Shown: in pieces, positions 1 through 6,431 of the stretch
Position numbering within the stretch: the stretch's first letter is position 1
Layout of the letters: every line of letters begins with the position of its first letter
Origin: Rhodobacterales bacterium UBA5972
GTDB lineage: Bacteria > Pseudomonadota > Alphaproteobacteria > Rhodobacterales > Rhodobacteraceae
Length of the DNA: 8,900 nt
Assembly: GCA_002430125.1 (NCBI GenBank)
Contig: DJBQ01000028.1
Coordinates: forward strand, 1-8,900
Reading direction: 5' to 3'
The notes under the pieces: generated by a model
Databases searched by the model: none
The model's input: only the letters and a program-made list of their open reading frames with translations
Told to the model about the DNA's origin: nothing
Program-made: the position numbers and the translations under genes

Positions 1-269
1 GTTTTTCCATCCGCATGGCCATTGAAAATATAGATTTCAGGTTTTGCACCAACGGCTTGACGGACCACAGCCCCTTCATTCACGTTGGCCACAAAAAAGC
101 TGCGTACACCATTCACTGCCAACTTTTCAGCGACTTTTCCGGCACCCATTCCATAAGCATCGGCTTTGACAACGGCAGCGGTTTCGACCGCGCCACGGGA
201 AAGCGCATCAAGCGCCTTCCAATTTGAAAGGAGTGCATCCAGATCAATTGTTAAAGTGCCGGTCGCCAT
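1..269 (-). CDS. alr: Alanine racemase, N-terminal part (cut by the left edge)
   Basis: Alanine racemase is a PLP enzyme that interconverts L- and D-alanine for peptidoglycan synthesis in the cytoplasm. Only the first 89 codons are present and the gene continues past position 1. The visible part begins MATGTLTIDLDALLSNW and carries the PLP-lysine motif AVVKADAYGMG at residues 32-42, with the Schiff-base lysine at K35 and the conserved tyrosine at Y39. It is followed by a typical beta-strand (SFFVANVNEG, 58-67) of the PLP-binding barrel. The ATG at 267-269 was chosen because a GAGGGCGG Shine-Dalgarno lies just upstream and the protein starts where the family normally starts. The preceding oxygenase gene ends 50 nt upstream with no terminator between, so alr is probably co-transcribed with dnaB and the oxygenase. 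The motif makes the family call secure. Whether this is the biosynthetic or a catabolic paralogue cannot be told. Confidence 0.95.
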   Translation of the reverse strand, partial: MATGTLTIDLDALLSNWKALDALSRGAVETAAVVKADAYGMGAGKVAEKLAVNGVRSFFVANVNEGAVVRQAVGAKPEIYIFNGHADGK

Positions 270-319
270 ATCCGCCCTCGATTGTTATGGATGGTATGGG
301 CCACAGTCAAAAAGATTGG

Positions 320-1276
320 TCAAGCCCCAGAGGCGGGTTTCGGTTTGTGCGCGTCATAACCGGCCTCAAGTTCTGCACGCAAAAACTCACCGAACTGAAT
401 TGGTTCAAATTGCGGCTCGCCTGCGCCGGGCAAAGGCGAAATAACCGCCGAGACATGCGGGTCGTAAAAAAATGGCACAGAATACCGTTCACGGCCTGAA
501 CGGTTTACCACCCGATGCGGTGTTGCGCGCAGCCGTCCATTTGACAGCCGATACAAAATATCGCCGACATTCAACACAAACGTGCCTTCACAATAGGGCG
601 CATCAAGCCAGTCGCCATTTGCGGCCATAACCTGCAAGCCGCCGACCGGATCCTGGGCCAAAAGCGTCAAACACCCGAAATCAGTATGCGGGGCCGAGCC
701 ATAAAGATCGTCAGGGCTGTCTTGCGGAACGGGCGGATAATGAAGCAACCGCAACCATGTTGTTGGCTGACTGAAGGCGGGCATAACGTCAGCAGGGTCA
801 CCACCCGCCGCACGCGCAGCGATGGCCATTAAGTGACTGGCAAGGCGCGACATTGCGTCGTTGTAGGCTTCCAGCGCTTGGCGAAACCCAGACATCTTTG
901 GCCATTGGTTTGGGCCAGACAGATAGACCTGCGGGTCGGCCACAGCGTCTTCGCGCATCATCATGAAACTGGCCGATTGGTTCGGTTTTTTAACCTCAGC
1001 CAGTTTTGAATTCACGTCGGTTGATGTGTTGATCGCAATATAGCCACGGTGATTCTTATCAACCTTGATGGCCGATTTCTGCGGGTCTGGTAGGGCATGA
1101 AAACCCATGGATGCCGCAAAAACAGCCTTGACCAGCGCCGGATCGATGCCGTGACCGGTAACATAAGCAAATCCAATTTCACTGTATGTATCCCTGAAAA
1201 GTTCGACCAAACGGTCCTTTCCAGGTCCGTCAGCGCCCAAAGCCGCGCTGACATCAATAAGCGGGATAGTGTTCAC
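320..1276 (-). CDS. 2-oxoglutarate/Fe(II)-dependent oxygenase, isopenicillin N synthase family
   Basis: The 318-residue product has the two-part layout of the isopenicillin N synthase-like oxygenases. An N-terminal DIOX_N-type region (about residues 4-115, including the IGFAYVTGHGI segment at 34-44) is followed by the double-stranded beta-helix core (about 172-275). The Fe(II) triad is visible as H197-x-D199 in SAPHTDFG and H254 in ATPHRVVN. R264-x-S266 in RERYSVPFF is the usual 2-oxoglutarate carboxylate clamp. All catalytic residues are present, so an active oxygenase is expected, probably hydroxylating or otherwise oxidising a small molecule. The substrate cannot be read from the sequence. 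The start is a GTG at 1274-1276, the most upstream possible start in this frame, with a GGGTGA Shine-Dalgarno-like sequence close by. It lies 57 nt after dnaB and 50 nt before alr on the same strand, with no terminator seen in either gap. Confidence 0.9.
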   Translation of the reverse strand: MNTIPLIDVSAALGADGPGKDRLVELFRDTYSEIGFAYVTGHGIDPALVKAVFAASMGFHALPDPQKSAIKVDKNHRGYIAINTSTDVNSKLAEVKKPNQSASFMMMREDAVADPQVYLSGPNQWPKMSGFRQALEAYNDAMSRLASHLMAIAARAAGGDPADVMPAFSQPTTWLRLLHYPPVPQDSPDDLYGSAPHTDFGCLTLLAQDPVGGLQVMAANGDWLDAPYCEGTFVLNVGDILYRLSNGRLRATPHRVVNRSGRERYSVPFFYDPHVSAVISPLPGAGEPQFEPIQFGEFLRAELEAGYDAHKPKPASGA

Positions 1277-1333
1277 GTTATCACCCGCTCGTAACTCTGT
1301 TCAGTCCTGCTCAAACACAGCCCCCTGCCAGCT

Positions 1334-2836
1334 TTAGTTGAAATCATTGCCGGAATTCTGCTGATAGCTTTTCACCAGATTTCCAAAACGCGTGAACCGT
1401 CCTTCAAAGCTCAGTTCAATCGTCCCAATCGGCCCGTGGCGTTGCTTGCCGATGACAACTTCGGCCTTGCCGTGCAAGCGCTCCATCCGCGCTTGCCAGT
1501 CGGCCATCTCGGCCAGCTTGTCGTCGGACGGCTTCTCGCGTTCGACGTAATATTCCTCGCGAAACACGAACATAACCACATCGGCGTCTTGCTCGATCGA
1601 GCCCGATTCTCTGAGGTCAGACAACTGCGGGCGTTTGTCTTCGCGGTTTTCAACCTGGCGTGACAACTGCGACAGCGCGATAACCGGGATTTCCAGTTCT
1701 TTGGCGATGGCTTTCAATCCTTGGGTGATTTCGCTGATTTCGTTGACACGGTTTTCTGACCGTCCGGTGCCGCGCACCAGTTGCAGATAGTCAACGATCA
1801 GCACGTCAAGCCCGTGGGTGCGTTTCAACCGCCGTGCACGTGCTGCAAGCGTTGAAATCGGCAGAGCAGGGGTGTCGTCGATAAAAAGCGGGCAGCTTTC
1901 CAACCGTTTGGCGGCTTCGACAAAGCGGCGAAATTCTGCCTCGGTCATGTCACCGCGACGAATTTGGTCCGAAGGCACCTCGGACGCTTCAGAAAGGATC
2001 CTTGCCGCCAACTGTTCGGACGACATTTCAAGCGAGTAAAACCCGACAACACCGCCTTCAACAGCACCTTCACTGCCGTCGGGCAGTAAGCCCTTTTTGT
2101 ATTTCTTGGCGATATTATAAGCGATGTTTGTGGCCAACGAGGTTTTCCCCATGGACGGACGCCCAGCAAGAATCAACAGGTCAGATTTATGCAAACCACC
2201 CAGTTTTTTGTCCATATCATCAAGGCCGGTTGACACGCCTGCCATCCCGCCTTCGCGTTGATAGGCGGCATTTGCGACGTTCACCGCATCGGTTACAGCA
2301 TGCAGAAAGCTCTGGAATCCGGTTTCTGCACTGCCTTGCTCGCCCAACTGGTATAGTTTTTGTTCAGCCTCGACGATCTGATCTTTCGGTTCCGACGAAA
2401 CTTCAACCCGCGCGGCTTTGCCAGCAATTTCCTGGCCAATCGCAATCAATTCGCGCCGAATTGCCAAATCATAGATCGTCTGGGCGTAATCGCGGGCGGC
2501 AAAAACCGATATTGCAGCCCCGGCAAGCCGCGCGAGATAGGCCGGGCCACCGAGTTCGGCAAGGCCCGGATCATCTTCCAGAAACGCCTTCAAAGTCACC
2601 GGCGAGGCAAGGGCGTTTTTCTGGATGCGTTGGGCCGCGATATCAAAAATTCGGCCATGCACTGGGTCGTAAAAATGTGTGTCATTGACCAAAGACGCCA
2701 CGCGATCATAAACGTCGTTGTTGACCAACAATGCGCCCAGCAGCGCCTGTTCAGCCTCGATATTATGCGGAAGTCCGGGAATTGCTGTTTGTACGTCCGG
2801 GCTGATTGCCGAATGAAGTGCTGCGATTCCGCTCAT
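1334..2836 (-). CDS. dnaB: Replicative DNA helicase DnaB
   Basis: DnaB is the hexameric 5'-3' helicase loaded at the origin, which unwinds DNA and recruits primase. The 500-residue product has the N-terminal primase-interaction domain (about 21-125, starting LPHNIEAEQALLGALL), a linker, and a RecA-like ATPase domain (about 195-490). Visible motifs are Walker A GRPSMGKT at 225-232 (K231), the catalytic glutamate region YSLEMS with E270, Walker B VLIVDYLQL with D349, the SQLSRQVE segment (389-396), LRESGSIEQDAD (408-419) and the arginine-finger region KQRHGP with R466. The frame stays open to a TTG at 2935, but the ATG at 2834-2836 is preferred: AAGGG lies 7 nt upstream and the result fits normal DnaB length. 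A glycine- and charge-rich insertion between Walker A and the catalytic glutamate (about 244-262) is longer than in E. coli DnaB. No intein or frameshift is seen. Confidence 0.97.
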   Translation of the reverse strand: MSGIAALHSAISPDVQTAIPGLPHNIEAEQALLGALLVNNDVYDRVASLVNDTHFYDPVHGRIFDIAAQRIQKNALASPVTLKAFLEDDPGLAELGGPAYLARLAGAAISVFAARDYAQTIYDLAIRRELIAIGQEIAGKAARVEVSSEPKDQIVEAEQKLYQLGEQGSAETGFQSFLHAVTDAVNVANAAYQREGGMAGVSTGLDDMDKKLGGLHKSDLLILAGRPSMGKTSLATNIAYNIAKKYKKGLLPDGSEGAVEGGVVGFYSLEMSSEQLAARILSEASEVPSDQIRRGDMTEAEFRRFVEAAKRLESCPLFIDDTPALPISTLAARARRLKRTHGLDVLIVDYLQLVRGTGRSENRVNEISEITQGLKAIAKELEIPVIALSQLSRQVENREDKRPQLSDLRESGSIEQDADVVMFVFREEYYVEREKPSDDKLAEMADWQARMERLHGKAEVVIGKQRHGPIGTIELSFEGRFTRFGNLVKSYQQNSGNDFN

Positions 2837-2843
2837 TGATTTT

Positions 2844-2848
2844 CCCTT
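2844..2848 (-). promoter_or_regulatory. Shine-Dalgarno of dnaB, which decides its start
   Basis: On the minus strand AAGGG lies 7 nt before the ATG at 2836. The in-frame upstream TTG at 2935 lies inside the DnaA-box-like element and would add 33 residues without family character. The site therefore supports the shorter 500-residue DnaB. Confidence 0.75.
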
Positions 2849-2864
2849 AACCTGCCCTTTGAAG

Positions 2865-2893
2865 GTTATCTCAGATTGAGTGGCCTGATGCAA
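2865..2893 (-). promoter_or_regulatory. Candidate sigma-70-type promoter for dnaB
   Basis: On the minus strand TTGCAT (2893-2888) is followed after 17 nt by GATAAC (2870-2865). This would start transcription roughly 20 nt upstream of the dnaB ATG. Both hexamers are imperfect. A second candidate -10, TATAAC, lies further up at 2978-2973 with only a weak -35 (TTGTGA at 19-nt spacing). This is pattern matching only. Confidence 0.3.
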
Positions 2894-2915
2894 TTGGACA
2901 GGCCTCTGGAAAACC

Positions 2916-2935
2916 TGTGTAAAAGCTGTGGACAA
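2916..2935 (-). promoter_or_regulatory. Pair of DnaA-box-like 9-mers upstream of dnaB
   Basis: Read on the minus strand, TTGTCCACA (2935-2927) and TTTTACACA (2924-2916) lie in the same orientation with starts 11 bp apart, about one helical turn. TTTTACACA fits the relaxed DnaA-box consensus TTWTNCACA fully, and TTGTCCACA differs from the strong box TTATCCACA at one base. They sit 80-100 nt upstream of the dnaB ATG, just upstream of the proximal promoter candidate. Binding by DnaA is an inference. Confidence 0.45.
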
Positions 2936-3167
2936 CCAGAATTATTTTTGGGCACGGATCAGTGCGTGTGCCGTTATAGTAGCATTCAACGGCAAAATCA
3001 CAACAAATTGTGTTTGTATGTCCTGCGGTTGCAAATGGGTTTCAGCCATTGGGCCACAGAATCATCCAGCCCGAATGTAAGTTGTCGGCAGGCAGTGCAA
3101 ACCGGAAATCCGGGCCGTCGCCGCGCACAGGGCGAAGTCAATTGAGACCGAAGTTTTGTGGCCGGTA

Positions 3168-3914
3168 TTATGCGTTCAGTGCCGTAATGATCTGGCTGAA
3201 ATCTTCGGCTTTAAGCGAGGCGCCACCGACCAATCCGCCGTCGACGTTTGAAACTGCGGCAATCTCGGCCGCATTGCTCGGGTTCATCGAGCCACCATAT
3301 AACAAGCGTACCGACCCACCGATCGCTGCGCCGAATCTGTCTTGCAGGCGGGCCCGGATGAAATCATGTACTTCGCCGATTTCCGCCAAAGTTGGGGTGC
3401 GCCCGGTGCCAATCGCCCAGATCGGTTCATAGGCCACCACCATATTGTCGCCGTTTGCGGTGTCAGGGACTGAACTGGCCAGTTGCCCGGCGATAATATC
3501 AAGCGTGTTGGCCGCGTCACGCTCGGCTTTGCTTTCGCCAACGCAAATGATGGCTTTGAGGCCTGCAGCCCAGGCGGCTTCGGCCTTTGCGCGCACCAGT
3601 TGATCGCTTTCCAGATAGGCCTCGCGACGTTCGGAATGGCCGACGATCACGTATTCGGCGCCTGCATCTGCCAGCATATCCGCCGAAATGTCGCCGGTAT
3701 GCGCACCGGACTGTGCGGCGTGGCAGTCCTGTGCGCCAATCGTGACGCAGTTCTCGGTGCAGGTTTTCGCCATTGACCGGATCAGGGTTGCCGGCGGGCA
3801 TAAAACCACTTCGCAAGCTGGATCAGGGTGGTTTGCCGCCATAATCGCCACTTCGGCCAGCGCGCTGCGCAAGCCGTTCATCTTCCAGTTTCCGGCGGCC
3901 ATTTTGCGGCGCAT
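3168..3914 (-). CDS. tpiA: Triosephosphate isomerase
   Basis: This glycolytic and gluconeogenic cytoplasmic enzyme interconverts dihydroxyacetone phosphate and glyceraldehyde 3-phosphate. The 248-residue product is a full-length TIM barrel. It has GNWKMNG (residues 8-14) with N9 and K11, the catalytic histidine in VGHSERR (H93), and the catalytic glutamate in [11 protein letters not shown] (E163), followed by the phosphate-gripping loop 6. YGGSMNP (206-212) and GGLVGGASL (226-234) form the remaining phosphate-binding loops. The frame is open to a TTG at 3956, but the ATG at 3912-3914 is preferred because [14 protein letters not shown] is the normal N-terminus and a strong AGGGGG Shine-Dalgarno precedes it. 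That Shine-Dalgarno overlaps the stop codon of the TfoX-domain gene, which ends 8 nt before this start, so the two are almost certainly translated from one transcript. Confidence 0.97.
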   Translation of the reverse strand: MRRKMAAGNWKMNGLRSALAEVAIMAANHPDPACEVVLCPPATLIRSMAKTCTENCVTIGAQDCHAAQSGAHTGDISADMLADAGAEYVIVGHSERREAYLESDQLVRAKAEAAWAAGLKAIICVGESKAERDAANTLDIIAGQLASSVPDTANGDNMVVAYEPIWAIGTGRTPTLAEIGEVHDFIRARLQDRFGAAIGGSVRLLYGGSMNPSNAAEIAAVSNVDGGLVGGASLKAEDFSQIITALNA

Positions 3915-3922
3915 TCTTCCCC

Positions 3923-4249
3923 CTAAGTCAGTTGATCCAAGGCTTTTCTTGCCCAATTACACGCCTCTTCGGGATCATCCAAGGCGGGTTCCGGCAATGT
4001 CCAATAGCCCATCGTATGGGTTTTGCCGTCTTTATTGACCATGCTAAAAAGCCGCGCCCCATGGGTCGCCAATTCATCGGCAAACCCGCCCGAAGCTTTG
4101 AGATAAAGCGTGCCGCTGCTGCCCAGCAGAGCGAAAACCTGCCCGTGGCTATAGATCATCAGGCCGCCCATCATTTTGCGCGACGAAATACCCCCTAAGG
4201 GCGCAAACAAGTCCAGCGCAAATTCGATGTCAGCCTTGGAAACACTCAT
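3923..4249 (-). CDS. Small protein with TfoX N-terminal domain
   Basis: The 108-residue product matches the TfoX/Sxy N-terminal domain across nearly its whole length. Visible family features include the [28 protein letters not shown] segment (about 15-42), [13 protein letters not shown] (48-60) and a MGYWTLPE stretch (79-86) near the end. Full-length Sxy/TfoX of gammaproteobacteria, the competence activator working with CRP, has an additional C-terminal domain that is missing here. Such single-domain proteins are common and their function is unknown, so a competence role should not be assumed. Its ATG overlaps the sufA stop codon as ATGA (4246-4249), and it ends 8 nt before tpiA, pointing to translational coupling on both sides. 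No DNA-binding motif, signal peptide or membrane segment is evident. Confidence 0.85.
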   Translation of the reverse strand: MSVSKADIEFALDLFAPLGGISSRKMMGGLMIYSHGQVFALLGSSGTLYLKASGGFADELATHGARLFSMVNKDGKTHTMGYWTLPEPALDDPEEACNWARKALDQLT

Positions 4250-4611
4250 GAACCGACGGTCAGGTCTTCATTGAACTTGATCGATTCGCCACAGCCGCAT
4301 GCTTCGGAGACATTGGGGTTGTTGAACTTGAAACCGCTTTCCAGCAGCGAAGTCTGATAGTCGATTTCAGTGCCGAACAAAAACATTTGCGCCATCGGGG
4401 CGATCATGACGCGCGCGCCTGATTGTTCTACAACTTCGTCATGCGGATTGATTTCTTCAACATAGTCCATGGTGTATTCCATGCCCGCGCAGCCGCCCTT
4501 CTTGACGCCAATACGCAGGCCCTTGGTTCCACCTTTTTCCATCAGCCGCGCGATTTGTTTCGCGGCGGTGTCGGTTATTGATACGGCCTGTTTGCCTGGA
4601 ATGTTGAACAT
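4246..4611 (-). CDS. sufA: A-type iron-sulfur carrier protein (HesB/IscA/SufA family)
   Basis: A-type carriers accept Fe-S clusters from a scaffold and deliver them to apo-proteins in the cytoplasm. The 121-residue product carries the three conserved cysteines: C41 in KKGGCAGMEYTMDY, and C105 and C107 in EACGCGES. The segment IAPMAQMFLFGTEIDYQTSLLESGFKFNNPN (about 70-100) is typical of the SufA branch. The ATG at 4609-4611 has an AGGG Shine-Dalgarno 7 nt upstream. The gene follows sufT on the same strand after 113 nt and overlaps the TfoX-domain gene by 4 nt. Assignment to SufA rather than IscA or ErpA rests on sequence style and on sufT next door, so the family is secure and the exact member less so. 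The 113-nt gap may hold its own promoter, but I found no convincing one. Confidence 0.92.
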   Translation of the reverse strand: MFNIPGKQAVSITDTAAKQIARLMEKGGTKGLRIGVKKGGCAGMEYTMDYVEEINPHDEVVEQSGARVMIAPMAQMFLFGTEIDYQTSLLESGFKFNNPNVSEACGCGESIKFNEDLTVGS

Positions 4612-4724
4612 CGGGTTGCCCTGGATTTGTGCTGTCCTGATTAATTTAGTTGGTTATTGCGTCAAGAACAAGGTCAGACAACTTGCGGTACCCAAATACA
4701 CCGCGCGCAGTATGCCCTTGGACG

Positions 4725-5087
4725 TTACATAAACCCAAGTTCAAGCCGTGCCTCGTCGGACATCATGTCCATGCCCCATTGCGGTTCCCAGACAAGGTTG
4801 ACGTTTGTCGTGGCAACGCCGGGCACGCCCAGCACCGCCTCGGCCACCCAGCCGGGCATTTCACCGGCAACCGGGCAGCCTGGTGCGGTCAGCGACATAG
4901 CGATCTCAACATGGCTTTGGTCATTGATTTCGATGGTATAAACCAGCCCTAAATCATAGATATTAACCGGGATTTCAGGGTCATGGACAGAACGGCACGC
5001 CTCGACAACCCCATCATAAAGCGGGTGGTCCGTGGTCGATGGTTTGATTAAGGGTGTCCCCTCGACTGTCGAAACTGATTGGTCCAT
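4725..5087 (-). CDS. sufT: SufT-type iron-sulfur assembly protein (DUF59/MIP18 family)
   Basis: Proteins of this family act in Fe-S cluster maturation, and SufT homologues support cluster delivery to client proteins. The 120-residue product has the family signature DPEIPVNIYDLGLVY (residues 36-50), the conserved cysteine C71 in SLTAPGCPVAGEMP, and the C-terminal WEPQWGMDMMSDEARLELGFM block (100-120) typical of SufT. The frame is open to a TTG at 5201, but the ATG at 5085-5087 gives normal length. An in-frame GTG two codons upstream (5091-5093) is an alternative, because the best Shine-Dalgarno-like AGGA is rather far from the ATG. In many alphaproteobacteria this gene sits at the end of a full suf operon. 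Here it is the first minus-strand gene, divergent from tgt, with only sufA after it. Confidence 0.9.
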   Translation of the reverse strand: MDQSVSTVEGTPLIKPSTTDHPLYDGVVEACRSVHDPEIPVNIYDLGLVYTIEINDQSHVEIAMSLTAPGCPVAGEMPGWVAEAVLGVPGVATTNVNLVWEPQWGMDMMSDEARLELGFM

Positions 5088-5116
5088 GTTCACACCGTTT
5101 TCTATTCCTGACCGAA

Positions 5117-5145
5117 TATATAAGGATTGAATGTAAAAACGTCCA
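5117..5145 (-). promoter_or_regulatory. Candidate promoter for sufT (and sufA)
   Basis: On the minus strand TGGACG (5145-5140) is followed after 17 nt by TATATA (5122-5117). Each hexamer matches the sigma-70 consensus at 4 of 6 positions. Transcription would start near 5110, giving a leader of about 25 nt. No iron- or IscR-type operator could be identified with confidence in the 128-nt divergent gap. Confidence 0.4.
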
Positions 5146-5182
5146 GCCCCTTGAAACTGATGGTAAGTGTGAAATTTCGCTG

Positions 5183-5199
5183 GGCAAAACCCACTTGCC
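5183..5199. repeat. Inverted repeat in the sufT/tgt divergent region
   Basis: GGCAA-N7-TTGCC lies 17 nt upstream of the tgt start, in the region that should hold the tgt promoter or leader. It could be an operator half-site pair or a small hairpin in the tgt leader. The arms are only 5 bp, so chance is possible. No preQ1 riboswitch-like sequence was recognised here. Confidence 0.25.
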
Positions 5200-5215
5200 A
5201 AACTATTGAAAGCGC

Positions 5216-6346
5216 ATGACGAAAACGATCAAATTCACTGTTGAAGCTCAGCAAGGCAAGGCCCGCACCGGCGTTTTGTCAACGCGGCGTGGTGATATCA
5301 GAACGCCTGCTTTTATGCCCGTCGGAACGGCTGCAACGGTTAAAGCCATGTTGCCGGGTAGCGTGCGTGCAACCGGGGCGGATGTTCTGCTCGGCAATAC
5401 ATATCACCTGATGTTGCGCCCCGGTGCCGAACGCATGGCGCGCCTTGGGGGCTTGCATAAATTCATGAACTGGGACCGCCCGATTCTGACCGATAGCGGT
5501 GGTTTTCAGGTGATGAGCCTGAACGAACTTAGAAAACTAACCGAAGACGGGGTGACGTTTCGCAGTCATGTCGATGGATCGGTGCACCACCTCAGCCCCG
5601 AAAGGTCGATGGAAATCCAGAAACTTTTGGGCAGCGATATTGTCATGTGTTTTGACGAATGCCCGGCTTTGCCTGCGACCGAAGAACGGGTTGCCAGCAG
5701 CATGCTGATGTCAATGCGGTGGGCCGAACGGTCAAAGACCGCGTTCGGCGACCGGCCCGACCACGCCTTGTTTGGTATCCAACAAGGTGGGGTGACACAG
5801 GAATTGCGTGCCGAAAGTGCGCAAAAACTGCGAGAAATCGGCTTTGACGGCTATGCGATCGGTGGTCTTGCGGTCGGCGAGGGCCAGCAGGCGATGTTTG
5901 GTGTGCTGGATTATGCGCCAGATCAACTGCCTGACGACAAACCGCGTTACCTGATGGGGGTTGGCAAGCCGGACGATATCGTCGGTGCGGTTGAACGCGG
6001 CGTTGATATGTTTGATTGCGTTTTGCCGTCGCGCTCTGGCCGCACCGGGCAAGCGCTGACCCGGTTTGGGGCCGTTAACATCAAGAACGCGCGCCACGCC
6101 GATGATCCACGCCCACTGGACCCTGATTGCACGTGCCCGGCCTGCAGCCATTATTCGCGCGCCTATCTGCATCATGTGTTCAAAGCGCAGGAAATCATCA
6201 GCTCGATGCTGCTGACATGGCATAACCTGCATTACTATCAGGAATTGATGCAGGGCCTGCGGACTGCTATCCGCGACGGTAAGTTGCCAGAATTTTCGGC
6301 GGCTTTCCACGCAAGACGCGCCGAAGGCGATGTTGAACCAATTTAG
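5216..6346 (+). CDS. tgt: tRNA-guanine transglycosylase
   Basis: Tgt exchanges guanine-34 of tRNAs with GUN anticodons (His, Tyr, Asp, Asn) for the queuosine precursor preQ1 in the cytoplasm. The 376-residue product is full length. It contains [11 protein letters not shown] with the general acid/base aspartate D93, the base-recognition aspartate D147 in CFDECP, and the nucleophile D267 in [10 protein letters not shown]. These correspond to D102, D156 and D280 of the Zymomonas enzyme. The zinc site is complete: C305, C307 and C310 in DCTCPAC, and H336 in LTWHNLHYY. The ATG at 5216 gives the normal N-terminus, but the Shine-Dalgarno is poor (GAAAG at short range). It is divergent from sufT. No other queuosine genes (queA, queF, queC, queD, queE) are visible, and lon follows after 251 nt. 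Confidence 0.97.
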   Translation: MTKTIKFTVEAQQGKARTGVLSTRRGDIRTPAFMPVGTAATVKAMLPGSVRATGADVLLGNTYHLMLRPGAERMARLGGLHKFMNWDRPILTDSGGFQVMSLNELRKLTEDGVTFRSHVDGSVHHLSPERSMEIQKLLGSDIVMCFDECPALPATEERVASSMLMSMRWAERSKTAFGDRPDHALFGIQQGGVTQELRAESAQKLREIGFDGYAIGGLAVGEGQQAMFGVLDYAPDQLPDDKPRYLMGVGKPDDIVGAVERGVDMFDCVLPSRSGRTGQALTRFGAVNIKNARHADDPRPLDPDCTCPACSHYSRAYLHHVFKAQEIISSMLLTWHNLHYYQELMQGLRTAIRDGKLPEFSAAFHARRAEGDVEPI

Positions 6347-6364
6347 GTGAAATTCCTGTTTTCG

Positions 6365-6378
6365 GCACAAATTTGTGC
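6365..6378. promoter_or_regulatory. 14-bp perfect palindrome between tgt and lon
   Basis: GCACAAATTTGTGC is self-complementary over all 14 bases and begins 19 nt after the tgt stop codon. It is followed by TAAAAC rather than a run of T, so it does not look like an intrinsic terminator. It ends 7 bp before the -35 of the heat-shock-like promoter candidate for lon. A dimeric regulator operator is the simplest reading. Confidence 0.45.
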
Positions 6379-6385
6379 TAAAACA

Positions 6386-6414
6386 CCTGCATTGACGTTG
6401 ATTTACCCCGTATT
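6386..6414 (+). promoter_or_regulatory. Candidate heat-shock (sigma-32-like) promoter for lon
   Basis: CCTGCA (6386-6391) is followed after 14 nt by CCCCGTATT (6406-6414). This resembles the sigma-32 layout CTTGAA-N13/15-CCCCATNTA: four of six positions match in the -35, and the CCCC core plus flanking T residues match in the -10. lon is a known heat-shock gene in proteobacteria, which makes the reading sensible. Start of transcription would be near 6421, leaving a leader of about 175 nt. The overlapping TTGACG and TATTAT are only 13 nt apart and do not form a good housekeeping promoter. Confidence 0.3.
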
Positions 6415-6431
6415 ATCCAGTCGCATCACTT

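Larger units (their letters stand above)
2837..3167. other. Intergenic region between tpiA and dnaB (331 nt)
   Basis: No convincing gene lies in this 331-nt gap. It holds the dnaB ribosome binding site and promoter candidates, two tandem DnaA-box-like 9-mers (2916-2935), and an AT-rich run next to them (about 2938-2950). It also holds the inverted repeat CACAA-N4-TTGTG at 2999-3012 and a short palindrome CCGGAAATCCGG at 3102-3113. The last lies about 55 nt past the tpiA stop on the minus strand and is followed there by only TTT, so at best it is a weak terminator. The plus-strand open frame across 2876-3145 has no recognisable features and is treated as chance. Confidence 0.6.

Noticed and set aside
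2002..2688. Long plus-strand open frame opposite dnaB (228 codons)
   Set aside because: It lies wholly antisense to a clear dnaB and its translation has no recognisable motif or family character, so it is a shadow frame.
2837..2935. Longer DnaB starting at the TTG at 2935
   Set aside because: It would add 33 residues not typical of DnaB and encode across the DnaA-box-like sites. The ATG at 2836 has a good Shine-Dalgarno and gives normal length.
2916..3012. Possible replication origin (DnaA-like boxes, AT-rich run and inverted repeat CACAA-N4-TTGTG)
   Set aside because: Only two box-like 9-mers are present, with no larger cluster and no dnaA, dnaN, gidA or parAB nearby. A dnaB regulatory site is the simpler reading.
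2999..3012. Same operator upstream of dnaB and lon (CACAA and TTGTG arms in both)
   Set aside because: The arms are alike, but the spacers differ (4 nt here, 2 nt at 6365-6378), which would put the half-sites in different geometry. It is probably coincidence.
2876..3145. Plus-strand open frame of 89 codons in the tpiA-dnaB gap, with a CKSC pair
   Set aside because: It has no family resemblance, runs against the direction of both neighbours and covers the likely dnaB control elements. Chance is more likely.
5146..5215. preQ1 riboswitch in front of tgt
   Set aside because: No sequence resembling the known preQ1 aptamer classes was recognised in the short leader.
5732..6370. Minus-strand open frame of 212 codons opposite tgt
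   Set aside because: It is antisense to an intact, motif-complete tgt. The translation is arginine- and histidine-rich with no domain.
6365..6378. Intrinsic terminator of tgt
   Set aside because: The palindrome has only 5 pairs if given a 4-nt loop, and it is followed by TAAAAC instead of a T-run.
6363..6382. CIRCE (HrcA operator) at the tgt-lon palindrome
   Set aside because: The right side shares GTGCTAA with CIRCE, but the left arm does not match and the 9-nt spacer is absent.
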